NCBI GenBank assembly: GCA_023415795.1
Contig: JAEZJG010000006.1
Coordinates: 32,411-96,410 of the forward strand
Length of the DNA: 64,000 nt
Reading direction: 5' to 3'
Source: Bacillota bacterium
Lineage (GTDB): Bacteria > Bacillota > Clostridia > Christensenellales > SZUA-584
The position numbers and the translations under genes were made by a program. The notes beneath the pieces are model-generated. The model was not told the origin of the DNA. It saw only the letters and a list, made by a program, of their open reading frames with translations, and ran no database searches. Of this stretch, positions 9,619 to 18,449 are shown in pieces. How positions within the stretch are numbered: the first letter of the stretch is position 1; every line of letters begins with the position of its first letter.

Positions 9619-11751
9619 ATGAAGGTGGGAGTTAAGCTAATTACCGCGTTTTTGATTATTGCGGTGTTAGCCGGTGTGATTGGACTGGTGGGTATACTAA
9701 ACATCAATAGTGTTGAGGAGAATGACAAGCGTCTGTTTGAAGAGAACACATTGGGCATTGTATATTCCAGTGATGCTGCGGTAGCCTATCAGCTAACGCG
9801 GTTTAACGCGTTGAAGATGACGGTGACACAAGGGGAGGCACAGGATGCCTGCATCGCGAAAATTGAGGAGCAAATCAAATCCGTAGACGAGCATTTGCTT
9901 AGTTACAAAAGCACGGTGACAGAGTCGAACCAGATGCTTTTCGATAAAACGAAGGGACTATGGCAAGATTATCAGGCACAATTGGATGAGGCGACGGCTC
10001 TTGTGAAAGCCGGCCAGTCGAATGCGGCCTTAGAATATTTACTGACACAGACAGCGGATAAAGCCCTTGCGCTGGAAACCTCGTTTAAAGAGTTGGTTGA
10101 CATCAACCAGACGAATGCAACACAGCGCAGTGCAAGTAACAGCAATGTGGCGATGCAATCGCAGACTATTATGCTAGCGCTGATAGCTGTCGGCGTGGCG
10201 GCGGCTGTGGTACTGGGGCTGCTGATGACAAAAAGCATCGGCAAGCCGTTGCGCGAGATGACGGCAGTGGCTGAAAGTTTGGCTGAGGGCATTACAGATA
10301 TCCAGATGAAGGACTATAAGTCTAAGGATGAGGTAGGCAGGCTGGGAAGCGCCTGTAAAAAGGTTCTCCAGACGGTATCGCGGATGATCGAGGATGTGGA
10401 TAAATTGGCTTCGGCAGCGGAAGATGGTCACTTCACGTACAGGGCGAACGCTGACAGGCATCCGGGCGCGTATGGAAAAATCATTCAGGGCTTCAATAAC
10501 ACCATATCCACCTTTGTCAACGATTTTGACAAGATGCCCGCGCCGGTGATGCGGATAGATAAGGATTTTACCATTCAGTATATGAACAAGCTGGGTGCAG
10601 AGCTGCTGGGCAAAACGCAGCAGGAGCTGGTGGGCGCCAAGTGCTACGATATGTTTAAGACCACGGACTGCAAGACCCCAAATTGCGCCTGCTTCAGAGC
10701 CATGAACACCGGAACGCAGCAGGATGGAGAAACGGTGGCTCGGCCTCACGAGGGCGTGTCGATGGAGATCAGATATGGCGGTACGCCGGCGTTTAAGAAT
10801 GGCGAGGTGATCGGCGCTCTGGAGGTTGTGACAGACTTGACTGAGGTGAATCGCGCAAGACGGCTTGCGGAGCAGCAGACAGAGACGTTAAAGAAGCTGC
10901 TGTCTGACATCGATATCGCGGCAGAGCAGGTCGCATCCGGAACGCGTCAGGTGTCAGACGGCAGTCAGGAGATATCGCAGGGCGCGGCGGAGCAGACCGC
11001 ATCGCTGGAAGAGCTGACATCCTCAATGTCGGTGATTGCGGAACAGACCCGGCAAAATGCCAGAAGTGCGGATGCGGCGAACCAGCTGTCGGCCGTGGCG
11101 CGTGCGGGCGCAGAGAAAGGCAATGACCAGATGAAGCTGATGCAGCAGGCAATGGATGCGATCAATGAGTCGTCCAGCAGCATCAGCAAGATCATCAAGG
11201 TGATTGACGATATCGCTTTCCAGACCAACATATTGGCGCTGAACGCGGCGGTAGAAGCCGCTCGGGCGGGTGCGCACGGCAAGGGCTTTGCGGTGGTCGC
11301 GGAGGAGGTGCGTAACCTCGCTGCGCGGAGTGCAAACGCCGCGAAGGAAACAACGGAGATGATTGAGGATTCTATCCGCAAGACAGCGGCGGGTACAAAA
11401 ATTGCGGATGAGACAGCGCTGTCATTGGGCGAGATTGTGGAGGGCATTGAAAAAGCGGGGCAGTTGGTGGGCGAAATTGCGGCAGCTTCAGGCGAGCAAG
11501 CTCTCTCCATTGAGCAGGTCAACCAGAGCATCGAGCAGCTTTCTGCCGTCGTGACAACCAATTCCGCAACATCAGAGGAAGCGGCAGCAGCAGCAGAGGA
11601 ATTGTCGAGTCAGGCGGAGATGCTCAAGAATCTGGTCGGGCAGTTCTCGATGAACGATGAGCAGCCGCCAGAGAAAGCCGCAAAGCCGAAGCCGCGGCTG
11701 AAAACGGAGAAGAGCGCTTTGTTCACAGATGGCGACTTCGGCAAATATTAA
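9619..11751 (+). CDS. Methyl-accepting chemotaxis protein, 4-helix sensor with Cys-rich PAS domain
   Basis: About 710 residues from the ATG at 9619, chosen because GAGGAGAAAGG sits just upstream and the protein then begins with TM1; the frame is open to 9457, but that extension looks non-coding. Order: TM1 (~6-28), 4-helix-bundle sensor (~35-180), TM2 (~190-212), HAMP, a cytoplasmic PAS domain (~310-430), and a signalling hairpin almost identical to those of the two preceding receptors. The PAS domain contains four Cys (CYDMFKTTDCKTPNCAC), which may bind a metal, haem or redox cofactor. The C-terminus is again DFGKY after a Lys/Pro-rich linker. The sensor half has evidently been exchanged while the output half was kept. 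Confidence 0.92.
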   Translation: MKVGVKLITAFLIIAVLAGVIGLVGILNINSVEENDKRLFEENTLGIVYSSDAAVAYQLTRFNALKMTVTQGEAQDACIAKIEEQIKSVDEHLLSYKSTVTESNQMLFDKTKGLWQDYQAQLDEATALVKAGQSNAALEYLLTQTADKALALETSFKELVDINQTNATQRSASNSNVAMQSQTIMLALIAVGVAAAVVLGLLMTKSIGKPLREMTAVAESLAEGITDIQMKDYKSKDEVGRLGSACKKVLQTVSRMIEDVDKLASAAEDGHFTYRANADRHPGAYGKIIQGFNNTISTFVNDFDKMPAPVMRIDKDFTIQYMNKLGAELLGKTQQELVGAKCYDMFKTTDCKTPNCACFRAMNTGTQQDGETVARPHEGVSMEIRYGGTPAFKNGEVIGALEVVTDLTEVNRARRLAEQQTETLKKLLSDIDIAAEQVASGTRQVSDGSQEISQGAAEQTASLEELTSSMSVIAEQTRQNARSADAANQLSAVARAGAEKGNDQMKLMQQAMDAINESSSSISKIIKVIDDIAFQTNILALNAAVEAARAGAHGKGFAVVAEEVRNLAARSANAAKETTEMIEDSIRKTAAGTKIADETALSLGEIVEGIEKAGQLVGEIAAASGEQALSIEQVNQSIEQLSAVVTTNSATSEEAAAAAEELSSQAEMLKNLVGQFSMNDEQPPEKAAKPKPRLKTEKSALFTDGDFGKY

Positions 11752-11787
11752 GCGTAATCAGTCAGACAACGCTGCTTATACCCGGAG

Positions 11788-11820
11788 AATCAGGAGGCTT
11801 CACTGCCCCTGATTTTTCTT
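11788..11820 (+). terminator. Intrinsic terminator after mcp 3
   Basis: AATCAGGAGGC pairs with GCCCCTGATT (one bulge), followed by TTTCTTT. Confidence 0.75.
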
Positions 11821-11941
11821 TATTCATCATCCTACGTCAATATTTTATGTAAGCTTGCTAAGTTATTGCATAATACGGCAGATTAATATATATTCAGTGT
11901 GTAATGCATCATTCCATTTTTCTTATTTGAGAGGTATTCAT

Positions 11942-12763
11942 ATGGGTAAAAGAGATGGGCGCATTGTCAAGGTGCATCCGCTGAACGCGATGTTTCCTTA
12001 TATGATGCGCACAAGAACGGAATCTCTCGTTTATTTCAGCACGTCACTTGATGTGGAAAACCTGCTGGAATACATCGAGAAGAAGAAAACAGAGGGCGTG
12101 GAGGTCAAGTTCTTTCAGCTGTTCGTTGCCGCTATTGTCAAGCTAATGAAGGAACGCCCCCGAATGAACCGCTTCGTATCGGGCAGGCGGTTGTATCAGC
12201 GCAGCGACATCAAGGTGTCGTTCATTGCCAAAAAGGCAGCCTCGGACGAGGGCGAGGAAACAAACGTTGCGCTGACCTTCAACGAAAGCTCTACCTTCGA
12301 TGAAGTGATCTCCAAGCTTAAGCGCGATATCAAGGTCGCCAAATCGGATCAGGAGAAGAAGGATGACGACAAGCTGATTGAGACACTGATGAAGCTGCCG
12401 CGCTTTATGCTGCGGTTTTTGTTTGGCTTCCTGCGCTGGATGGATTTCTACTTCAACATGCCGCGGGCGTTTGCGGATGTGGACCCGCTGCGCTGCAGCG
12501 TCTATATTGCCAATCTGGGCAGCATCGGCATAGAAGCGCCGTTTCACCACCTGTTTGAATGGGGCAACTGCTCCATGTTCATCGCCATCGGCAAAATTGG
12601 ATACAAGCCTGTGGCTTTGGAGGACGGCACCATAGTAGCGAAAAAGATGGTTGAGGTGAAGGTGTCGCTGGACGAGAGAATTGCCGACGGGTTTTATTTT
12701 GCACGCTCTTTGGAATTGATGGAGAGCTATCTCAAAAACCCCGAAACGCTCGAAACGCTGTGA
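11942..12763 (+). CDS. E2-like (CAT-fold) acyltransferase without lipoyl domain, altered catalytic motif
   Basis: About 273 residues from the ATG at 11942 (RBS GAGAGG). The whole protein corresponds to the catalytic domain of 2-oxo-acid dehydrogenase E2 / chloramphenicol acetyltransferase-fold enzymes; no lipoyl or E1-binding domain is present. In classical E2 enzymes the C-terminal motif is DHRxxDG with catalytic His. Here the codons read DERIADG, so the His is replaced by Glu while the Asp is kept. Eighteen bases downstream is an acyl-CoA ligase gene, so the pair may act together on an acyl-CoA, but activity is uncertain. Confidence 0.75.
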   Translation: MGKRDGRIVKVHPLNAMFPYMMRTRTESLVYFSTSLDVENLLEYIEKKKTEGVEVKFFQLFVAAIVKLMKERPRMNRFVSGRRLYQRSDIKVSFIAKKAASDEGEETNVALTFNESSTFDEVISKLKRDIKVAKSDQEKKDDDKLIETLMKLPRFMLRFLFGFLRWMDFYFNMPRAFADVDPLRCSVYIANLGSIGIEAPFHHLFEWGNCSMFIAIGKIGYKPVALEDGTIVAKKMVEVKVSLDERIADGFYFARSLELMESYLKNPETLETL

Positions 12764-12780
12764 ACGGAGGGCGAAAGACA

Positions 12781-14523
12781 ATGGAAAACGGAATTTACAG
12801 AGGCAACAAGGTCAAAAAGCCATGGCTGAAGCACTATCAGGATATTCCCGAATTTACTGAGGTGCCCGATCTTACAATGTATGAGCTGCTCCGCGAGACA
12901 GCTGTCAAATATCCCGATAAGACCGCGCTTGCCTATATGGGCGCAAAAATGCCGTTCGGCAGGTTTCTGTCGATGATCGACCAGTGTGCCGCATCGTTTA
13001 CGGCGTACGGTGTGAAGGCAGGCGATTGCGTGCTGCAGTCGATGCCCAACATCCCCAATGCGCTCATCATATTCTATGCGCTGAACAAAATAGGTGCGCG
13101 CGTTGCCATGACGCATCCGTTGTATTCGTCGGCAGAGCTGGCGCAGTACGTGAAGGAGACGGACAGCGTCTGGTGCGTGACGGTGGACATGTTTTACGAC
13201 CGCTTCAAGGATATACTGCGCCCGGATCAGAAGCTGCTGATCACCAAGATATCCGACTTTCTTCCCGGCTCCAAGAAGGTGATGTTCAACATCATCAAGG
13301 GAGGGCAGAATAAGGTGCCCGAAGACAGCCGCGTGATTGACTGGAAGGATTTCATGAAGAAGTCTGAAGGAAAGCCAGAGGCATCGTATCAGCGTGCGAT
13401 CGATCCCAAGGCGGGTGCGGTGGTGCTGTTTTCCGGCGGCACGACGAACATGCCCAAGGGCATACTGCTGTCGTCGTACAACTTCAACGCACTGTCAGCA
13501 ATCATAGCGCCGTTTGCCAAGTTCACAAAGGATGACAGCGTGATTGCGATACTGCCTGTGTTCCACGGCTTCGGACTTGGCATCTGCATTCACTCCATCA
13601 TCTGCAACGGCGGCACTGTGTTCCTTGAGCCCAAGTTCGGCACCAAGATATACATCGACAGTCTGCGCAAGCACCAACCCACGTTCATCGCCGGTGTGCC
13701 CACTATGTTTGAAGCCATGCTGCGCGACAAAAACTTTGCCAAGGTGCGCTTCGATAAGCTCAAGGCGATATACAGCGGCGGCGACAGCCTGTCTCCCGAG
13801 CTAAAAAGCCGTTTTGACGAACGGCTCAAAGCGCAGGGCAGCAAGGTGGAGCTGGCAGAGGGCTACGGCCTCACAGAAACGGTGACGGGCTGTGTGCTGA
13901 CCCCAGCCAGTCTGTATCGGCGCGGCGCCATCGGCATTCCCATGCCGGGGATGCTGGCCAAGGTGGTGGATATGAAAACCAAAGAGGAGCTGCCGTACGG
14001 CGAAAACGGCGAGATCGCTCTGGCGGGCCCTACGCTGATGCTGGAATACTTAGGCCATCCGGAGGAAACGGCGGACACGATACGGACGGACGAGAACGGC
14101 ATCCGGTGGCTGTATACCGGCGACATCGGGACGATGGACGAGGACGGCTACCTGTATTTCAAGAGCCGCGAAAAGCGCATGCTCAAGGTGTCGGGCGTCA
14201 ATGTATACCCTATGCAGGTCGAGCAGATACTGGAGCAGCATGAGCTGGTGTTCCGCGCGTGTGTGGTGGGTGTGCCGGACGACTACCAGATGACCAGTGT
14301 GAAGGCGTACATCGTGCTGGAGGATCAGTCTCTGGCGACGGATGAAACGAAGAAACATCTTATAAAACACTGCCAGAAGCACCTGATCAAGTGGAGTGTG
14401 CCGCGTGCCATTGAGTTTAGGGACAAGCTGCCCACAACGCTTGTGGGCAAGGTAGAATACAGCGCGCTGGAGAAATCCTGCATTACGGCAGAGGACATTG
14501 CGCTGGAGGCCAGTGAGGCATAG
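12781..14523 (+). CDS. AMP-dependent acyl-CoA synthetase / ligase
   Basis: About 580 residues from the ATG at 12781, preceded by GGAGG; an in-frame start at 12760 would overlap the preceding gene. It is an adenylate-forming (ANL) enzyme: the phosphate-binding loop reads SGGTTNMPKG, the adenine motif is EGYGLTE, and the hinge region YTGDIGTMDEDGYLYFKSR is intact, followed by a C-terminal domain with a Lys in KVEYSALE. It would activate a carboxylic acid through acyl-AMP to acyl-CoA. The substrate cannot be told from sequence. It appears co-transcribed with the E2-like gene and ends at a strong terminator. Confidence 0.87.
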   Translation: MENGIYRGNKVKKPWLKHYQDIPEFTEVPDLTMYELLRETAVKYPDKTALAYMGAKMPFGRFLSMIDQCAASFTAYGVKAGDCVLQSMPNIPNALIIFYALNKIGARVAMTHPLYSSAELAQYVKETDSVWCVTVDMFYDRFKDILRPDQKLLITKISDFLPGSKKVMFNIIKGGQNKVPEDSRVIDWKDFMKKSEGKPEASYQRAIDPKAGAVVLFSGGTTNMPKGILLSSYNFNALSAIIAPFAKFTKDDSVIAILPVFHGFGLGICIHSIICNGGTVFLEPKFGTKIYIDSLRKHQPTFIAGVPTMFEAMLRDKNFAKVRFDKLKAIYSGGDSLSPELKSRFDERLKAQGSKVELAEGYGLTETVTGCVLTPASLYRRGAIGIPMPGMLAKVVDMKTKEELPYGENGEIALAGPTLMLEYLGHPEETADTIRTDENGIRWLYTGDIGTMDEDGYLYFKSREKRMLKVSGVNVYPMQVEQILEQHELVFRACVVGVPDDYQMTSVKAYIVLEDQSLATDETKKHLIKHCQKHLIKWSVPRAIEFRDKLPTTLVGKVEYSALEKSCITAEDIALEASEA

Positions 14524-14548
14524 AACGGAAACGATAGCAACAACACAA

Positions 14549-14583
14549 AACCCCGGAAGCTGCTGGCTCTCCGGGGTTGTTTG
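14549..14583 (+). terminator. Intrinsic terminator after the acyl-CoA ligase
   Basis: Perfect 9-bp arms AACCCCGGA and TCCGGGGTT separated by 12 bases and followed by GTTT. Confidence 0.88.
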
Positions 14584-14815
14584 CATGATGGCAGACGGCA
14601 GACCAATCAGACCAACGCGGCTTCCTTGCCTTTGGATCAAAGAAACCCTCAATGCAGTAGAGCGTGCCACCCTTTCTCAATGCACTTTTATCTCAGACAG
14701 CAGGAGTACAGGCTGTTGATTGATATGTCGGGCTGTTTTTTCCGTTCCGCATTCACTATAATGGTTTTCATAGAACTGTCACCAATATTGAGTTTAGCAT
14801 CGGAGGTCAGCGCAG
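14584..14815. other. Intergenic segment before the aldolase gene
   Basis: No recognised gene. On the minus strand a short stretch (14680 down to about 14590) reads MRKGGTLYCIEGFFDP and onward in a plausible-looking frame that continues into the ligase terminator; it could be a relic or chance. A GGAGG sequence just before 14816 is the ribosome binding site of the next gene. Confidence 0.4.
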
Positions 14816-15538
14816 ATGATCGATTTTACAAGGATAGCGTCAAAAAGAGAGGCGGGCAAGCTTTTTGACTACGCAATACTACCCAAACAGACGACAGAAA
14901 AGGAGATAATTGCCGTTTGCCGGGAAGCTGTGGTATACAATGTTAAGGCTGTATGTTTCTCATCCTCCTATTGGACGCCCGTGGTCGCCAGAGAACTACA
15001 AGGGACTGACATTTTGGTCGGTGCCGGTGTCGGTTTCCCGTTTGGACAACAAAGCAGCGCGGTGAAAGCCTTTGAGACGGAAGAAGCCGTACGCCTCGGG
15101 GCAACGGTGCTGGATAGCTGCATGAATGTCGGTGCACTCAAAGACCGAAAATATGCGGAAATACGTCAGGAATTTAGGGATTATAAGAATGCCGCCGGTC
15201 CAGCTGTGACAAAGATGATCATCGAAGTCTGTTACCTGACCGACGAGGAGATCGGGATTGCCTGTGAACTGGTGGCGGAGGCCGGTATCGACTGGGTGAA
15301 GTCTTCTTCGGGGCAGTACGAGGGGCCGACGCTGGAGCAGGTGATGCTGATGTGCGAATGTGTAAAAAACACTGGTACAAAGGTCAAGGTATCCGGCGTG
15401 AAATCTCCACGGCCGCAGAACGCCTATGCGTTTCTGAGGGCAGGCGCTGAGCTGATCGGCACGCGGGCGGCGGCGGAAGCTCTCGACGCGTTTGACACCA
15501 TGAGAAAGATCGGCATCATTCCGCCCTTTGCGGGATAG
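14816..15538 (+). CDS. deoC: Deoxyribose-phosphate aldolase (DeoC/LacD-type class I aldolase)
   Basis: A 240-residue TIM-barrel aldolase. The conserved features are LDSCMNVGAL (counterpart of the DeoC segment with catalytic Asp), WVKSSSG with the probable Schiff-base Lys, and KVSGVKSP with the second active-site Lys. The canonical enzyme cleaves 2-deoxyribose-5-phosphate to glyceraldehyde-3-phosphate and acetaldehyde. The QYEG and VKSPRP sequences depart from the usual TGF and GGIR, so a related substrate is possible. RBS GGAGG lies upstream of the ATG. The gene stands alone and converges with the amine oxidase gene. Confidence 0.82.
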   Translation: MIDFTRIASKREAGKLFDYAILPKQTTEKEIIAVCREAVVYNVKAVCFSSSYWTPVVARELQGTDILVGAGVGFPFGQQSSAVKAFETEEAVRLGATVLDSCMNVGALKDRKYAEIRQEFRDYKNAAGPAVTKMIIEVCYLTDEEIGIACELVAEAGIDWVKSSSGQYEGPTLEQVMLMCECVKNTGTKVKVSGVKSPRPQNAYAFLRAGAELIGTRAAAEALDAFDTMRKIGIIPPFAG

Positions 15539-15566
15539 CGAAGCATGCTGCGGGCACCAAGGCCGA

Positions 15567-17267
15567 TCAGCTCCTCGCCAGACAGGATAACGTTAGGTCG
15601 TTTGCCGCCTGCATGCCTGTTTGCAGAGCGCCCTGCATCCAGCGGTGCACCCCCGAAATGTGCTCTCCCGCAAAGAATACCCGACCGCCGTATTCGGGAA
15701 GTGACATCCTATATGCAAATATTTCCTTCTGCTCCGGCGAGAAGTAACAGAGCGCGCCTCGAAAGCTAGGCAGCTGGTTCCAGTTGACCGATTTGAACCC
15801 CTGCACGATGCTGTCCATGTAGGCGGGCGACAAGCCATGAACCGCCCCCACCTGTTTCTTAACCTCTGCCAGCATCGCGTCTTCCGGCTGATTATACAGC
15901 CGGGTGGTTTCCAGATTGAAGTTGTACGATGCCAGCAAAACCCCTGGCTTCCTCCAAAGCACATCGGGTATAGTGCCTGTTACATCGCTGACAAATGGAA
16001 TGTGGTCTGACGGATACCAGATGGAGGAGACAGGCAGATCGGTTGAGGAGCCGCCACCGAATATACCCTCCTTTTCCCAGAACCGTTCGCGGCACAGCAT
16101 CATCGTTTTTTGCGAGGACGCATAGTTCACCTCGCGGATGGCGCGCATCTTGATATTGCTGAACAGTGGGTCGATCTCTACCGCACGCAAGGTAGAGAAG
16201 GGAATGGCACAAACGACGTAATCAAAGTCCTCCGCAAAGCGCTGTCGCGTTTTGATGTGCTGATACCTCAGCTGCACCTTGCCGCTGCCATCGTAGCGGA
16301 TACCCTCCACCCAGCAGCCCTTGAGATAGGAAGCTGCGCCCGCGTACGCGCTGCCCAACTCCGGATAAGGATTCGGACTCAGCAGCGAGCGATAGAATGA
16401 CAGAGGCAGCTGGCACATTCCACCAGGTATCTCGTATTGGAAGGTGGTGCTGCCGGGGTAATCCTCCTGAATGTAGTCAATATAGCTGTTATACAGGTTT
16501 CCCGCCAGCACCGGATGAAAGTTGTATATCAGGCTGATGGCACCCTGACTAAGCCCGGCGGCCTGCATCATGCGCATGCTGGTGTTGCCGCTCCAGACGA
16601 GCGCTCTGCTGCTATATTGGGGCAGCGTCTGTATGATCTGGATGCGCTCTTGCGGTGTTGCCGACAGCAGGTGGCTGTCGATGCCCATGTAGAACAGCTG
16701 CTGCCAGCTCAGTGTCCGTTCATAATCGGTCAGATCGTAATAGGGATAAATATATTGCATCACGTTCAGACCGCTTCGGTCGTTGCGGACACGCGTATTC
16801 TTCAGATAAACGTAGTTGTTGGGGTTGAACTGAATGAAAGTGCGCGTGGGCAATTTAAATTGATTAACGTAATGCCATACCGTTTCGTGCGTGACGGGTA
16901 TACGCATTGCGCCGAACTCGTGATACTGATCCCTCTGACCATTGAAGTAGTAAGTGTATACGCGACCGCCCACACGGTCCTCCAGCGCGTCTATCACCTT
17001 AACGTCAAAGCCCAGCTTGCGCAACTCGTATGCGGCGGAAAGCCCCGCCAGCCCGCCGCCGATCACACCCACCTTTAACCCCTTGAACTGTCCCGGATTG
17101 CCAAGGCTCGTTATGGGCGCGGGCGGAGACAGCTGCCGCAATATGGCGTCCAAATCCTCACCCCAGCCGTCTTCTTCCAATGTATACCGCGACAGCACGT
17201 ACCGGTCCGCATTGGTCGGATTGTCGGGCTGCGGCGGTTCAAACAGATACTGACTGTTGATTATCAT
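15567..17267 (-). CDS. Flavin-containing amine oxidase family protein
   Basis: A 566-residue FAD enzyme. After a ~65-residue N-terminal extension comes the dinucleotide-binding VGVIGGGLAGLSAAYEL, then the GGRVYT segment that contacts FAD, and near the C-terminus FFAGEHISGVHRWMQGAL, the classic FAD-binding end of monoamine and L-amino-acid oxidases. No signal peptide is seen, so it is probably cytoplasmic. It likely oxidises an amine or amino acid to the imine, but use of O2 by an anaerobe is doubtful and another acceptor is possible. RBS GGAGG precedes the ATG at 17267. Confidence 0.85.
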   Translation of the reverse strand: MIINSQYLFEPPQPDNPTNADRYVLSRYTLEEDGWGEDLDAILRQLSPPAPITSLGNPGQFKGLKVGVIGGGLAGLSAAYELRKLGFDVKVIDALEDRVGGRVYTYYFNGQRDQYHEFGAMRIPVTHETVWHYVNQFKLPTRTFIQFNPNNYVYLKNTRVRNDRSGLNVMQYIYPYYDLTDYERTLSWQQLFYMGIDSHLLSATPQERIQIIQTLPQYSSRALVWSGNTSMRMMQAAGLSQGAISLIYNFHPVLAGNLYNSYIDYIQEDYPGSTTFQYEIPGGMCQLPLSFYRSLLSPNPYPELGSAYAGAASYLKGCWVEGIRYDGSGKVQLRYQHIKTRQRFAEDFDYVVCAIPFSTLRAVEIDPLFSNIKMRAIREVNYASSQKTMMLCRERFWEKEGIFGGGSSTDLPVSSIWYPSDHIPFVSDVTGTIPDVLWRKPGVLLASYNFNLETTRLYNQPEDAMLAEVKKQVGAVHGLSPAYMDSIVQGFKSVNWNQLPSFRGALCYFSPEQKEIFAYRMSLPEYGGRVFFAGEHISGVHRWMQGALQTGMQAANDLTLSCLARS

Positions 17268-17493
17268 TGTGCTGCACCTCCATGCTCTTCCTCTGTTATC
17301 ATATGAGATCGGGTATGCTCTGCATGATTATTTTGCGGGAATTGAGGCATGGGTGAAATGGTTTGTATAATATGCTAAGTTTTATGCTTCAAAGCGTGTA
17401 TTTGGGGGTATATAATACACGGACTCATAAAATACTTTGCAGATGGATAATCAGATACTTATTTAAACCTGTTGAAAGGAAAGAGAAGCAACG

Positions 17494-18354
17494 ATGAACG
17501 CCATCGCTTATAACAATAGGTTGTCCGTTCAGCGCGATAGCTCCTCCGGGACAAACGCGGCGCGGGCAACAGCCGACAGCCAGCCCTTTGCCGCATATCT
17601 GACGACACAGCTGAACAACAGCACGCCCGATGCAGAAACGGAAACCCCGCCGCCCAAGATGACGCTGATGGAGGCTGCTGTTGCCAACATATTTGCGAAT
17701 GTAGAAGAAACCGGTGCACGGCCGGAGGCGTCTGGCGAGGCTTTAACACTGAATGAAAAAGCCGGAGTAAGCGGAGACGGAAGTGCATTGGCATCGCTAT
17801 TGATGATGCTGTCGGGCAGCGGCAATATGAACGCCGGTATGCTGAACCTGATGTCGGGCTATGGGGTTGATGGGATTAACGGCTTGCTTGGCGCCACCAG
17901 CCTTTCTGAGCTGGCTGGTATGCTGAACGGGCAGCTTTCGAACACGACGGGACAAACCATCGTCAATCAGGCGATGACACGGCTGGGTGATCCGTATTCC
18001 AAATCGAAGCGAGGTACGGGCGACTATGTGGACTGTTCGTATTTGGCGCAATGGGCATATAAGCAGGCAGGCATCGATATTCCCGGAACCGCCGCCAAGC
18101 AGGCTCAGTATTGCTATGAGAAGGGTTTCGAGATATCCAAAAGCGAGCTGAAGCCCGGTGATCTCGTATTCTGGACGAAGCATTCCGCGACTGAAGGTCG
18201 GTGGCGCAACATCCACCACGTGGGCATATACGCGGGTAACGGCAAACTGGTGGAGGCGAAGAATCCGCAGAACGGCGTGGAGGTGGACAATTTGTGGGGG
18301 CAGGAGGGCAGCGGCGGCGACTGGGAAATCGTGATGTACGCAAGACCGCGCTGA
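17494..18354 (+). CDS. NlpC/P60 (C40) family peptidase
   Basis: A 286-residue protein. Residues 1-150 are low-complexity and rich in Ala, Asn, Met and Gly, with no obvious signal peptide. Residues ~155-286 form an NlpC/P60 domain with the catalytic Cys at 181 (YVDCSYLAQW) and His at about 242 (HHVGIYAGNG). The family cleaves gamma-D-Glu-diaminopimelate bonds in peptidoglycan. The lack of a secretion signal suggests non-classical or flagellar-type export, or an intracellular role. GAAAGGAAAG is the probable RBS. Confidence 0.85.
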   Translation: MNAIAYNNRLSVQRDSSSGTNAARATADSQPFAAYLTTQLNNSTPDAETETPPPKMTLMEAAVANIFANVEETGARPEASGEALTLNEKAGVSGDGSALASLLMMLSGSGNMNAGMLNLMSGYGVDGINGLLGATSLSELAGMLNGQLSNTTGQTIVNQAMTRLGDPYSKSKRGTGDYVDCSYLAQWAYKQAGIDIPGTAAKQAQYCYEKGFEISKSELKPGDLVFWTKHSATEGRWRNIHHVGIYAGNGKLVEAKNPQNGVEVDNLWGQEGSGGDWEIVMYARPR

Positions 18355-18386
18355 CGAAACAAAACAACGAATGTATTAAATACCGA

Positions 18387-18419
18387 GGAGCATAACCGTA
18401 TCGGCTGCTCCTTTTTTGT
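18387..18419 (+). terminator. Intrinsic terminator after the NlpC/P60 gene
   Basis: AGGAGCA (18387-18393) pairs with TGCTCCT (18407-18413), with an additional CCG-TAT-CGG inside, then TTTTT. Confidence 0.8.
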
Positions 18420-18449
18420 TGTACAATAAAGACATATGGGAGGGATGTT

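Noticed and set aside
14483..14680. 65-codon minus-strand ORF starting MRKGGTLYCIEGFF
   Set aside because: It looks partly protein-like, but it reads through the ligase terminator and the ligase 3' end and has no supporting context. Kept only as a note in the intergenic entry.
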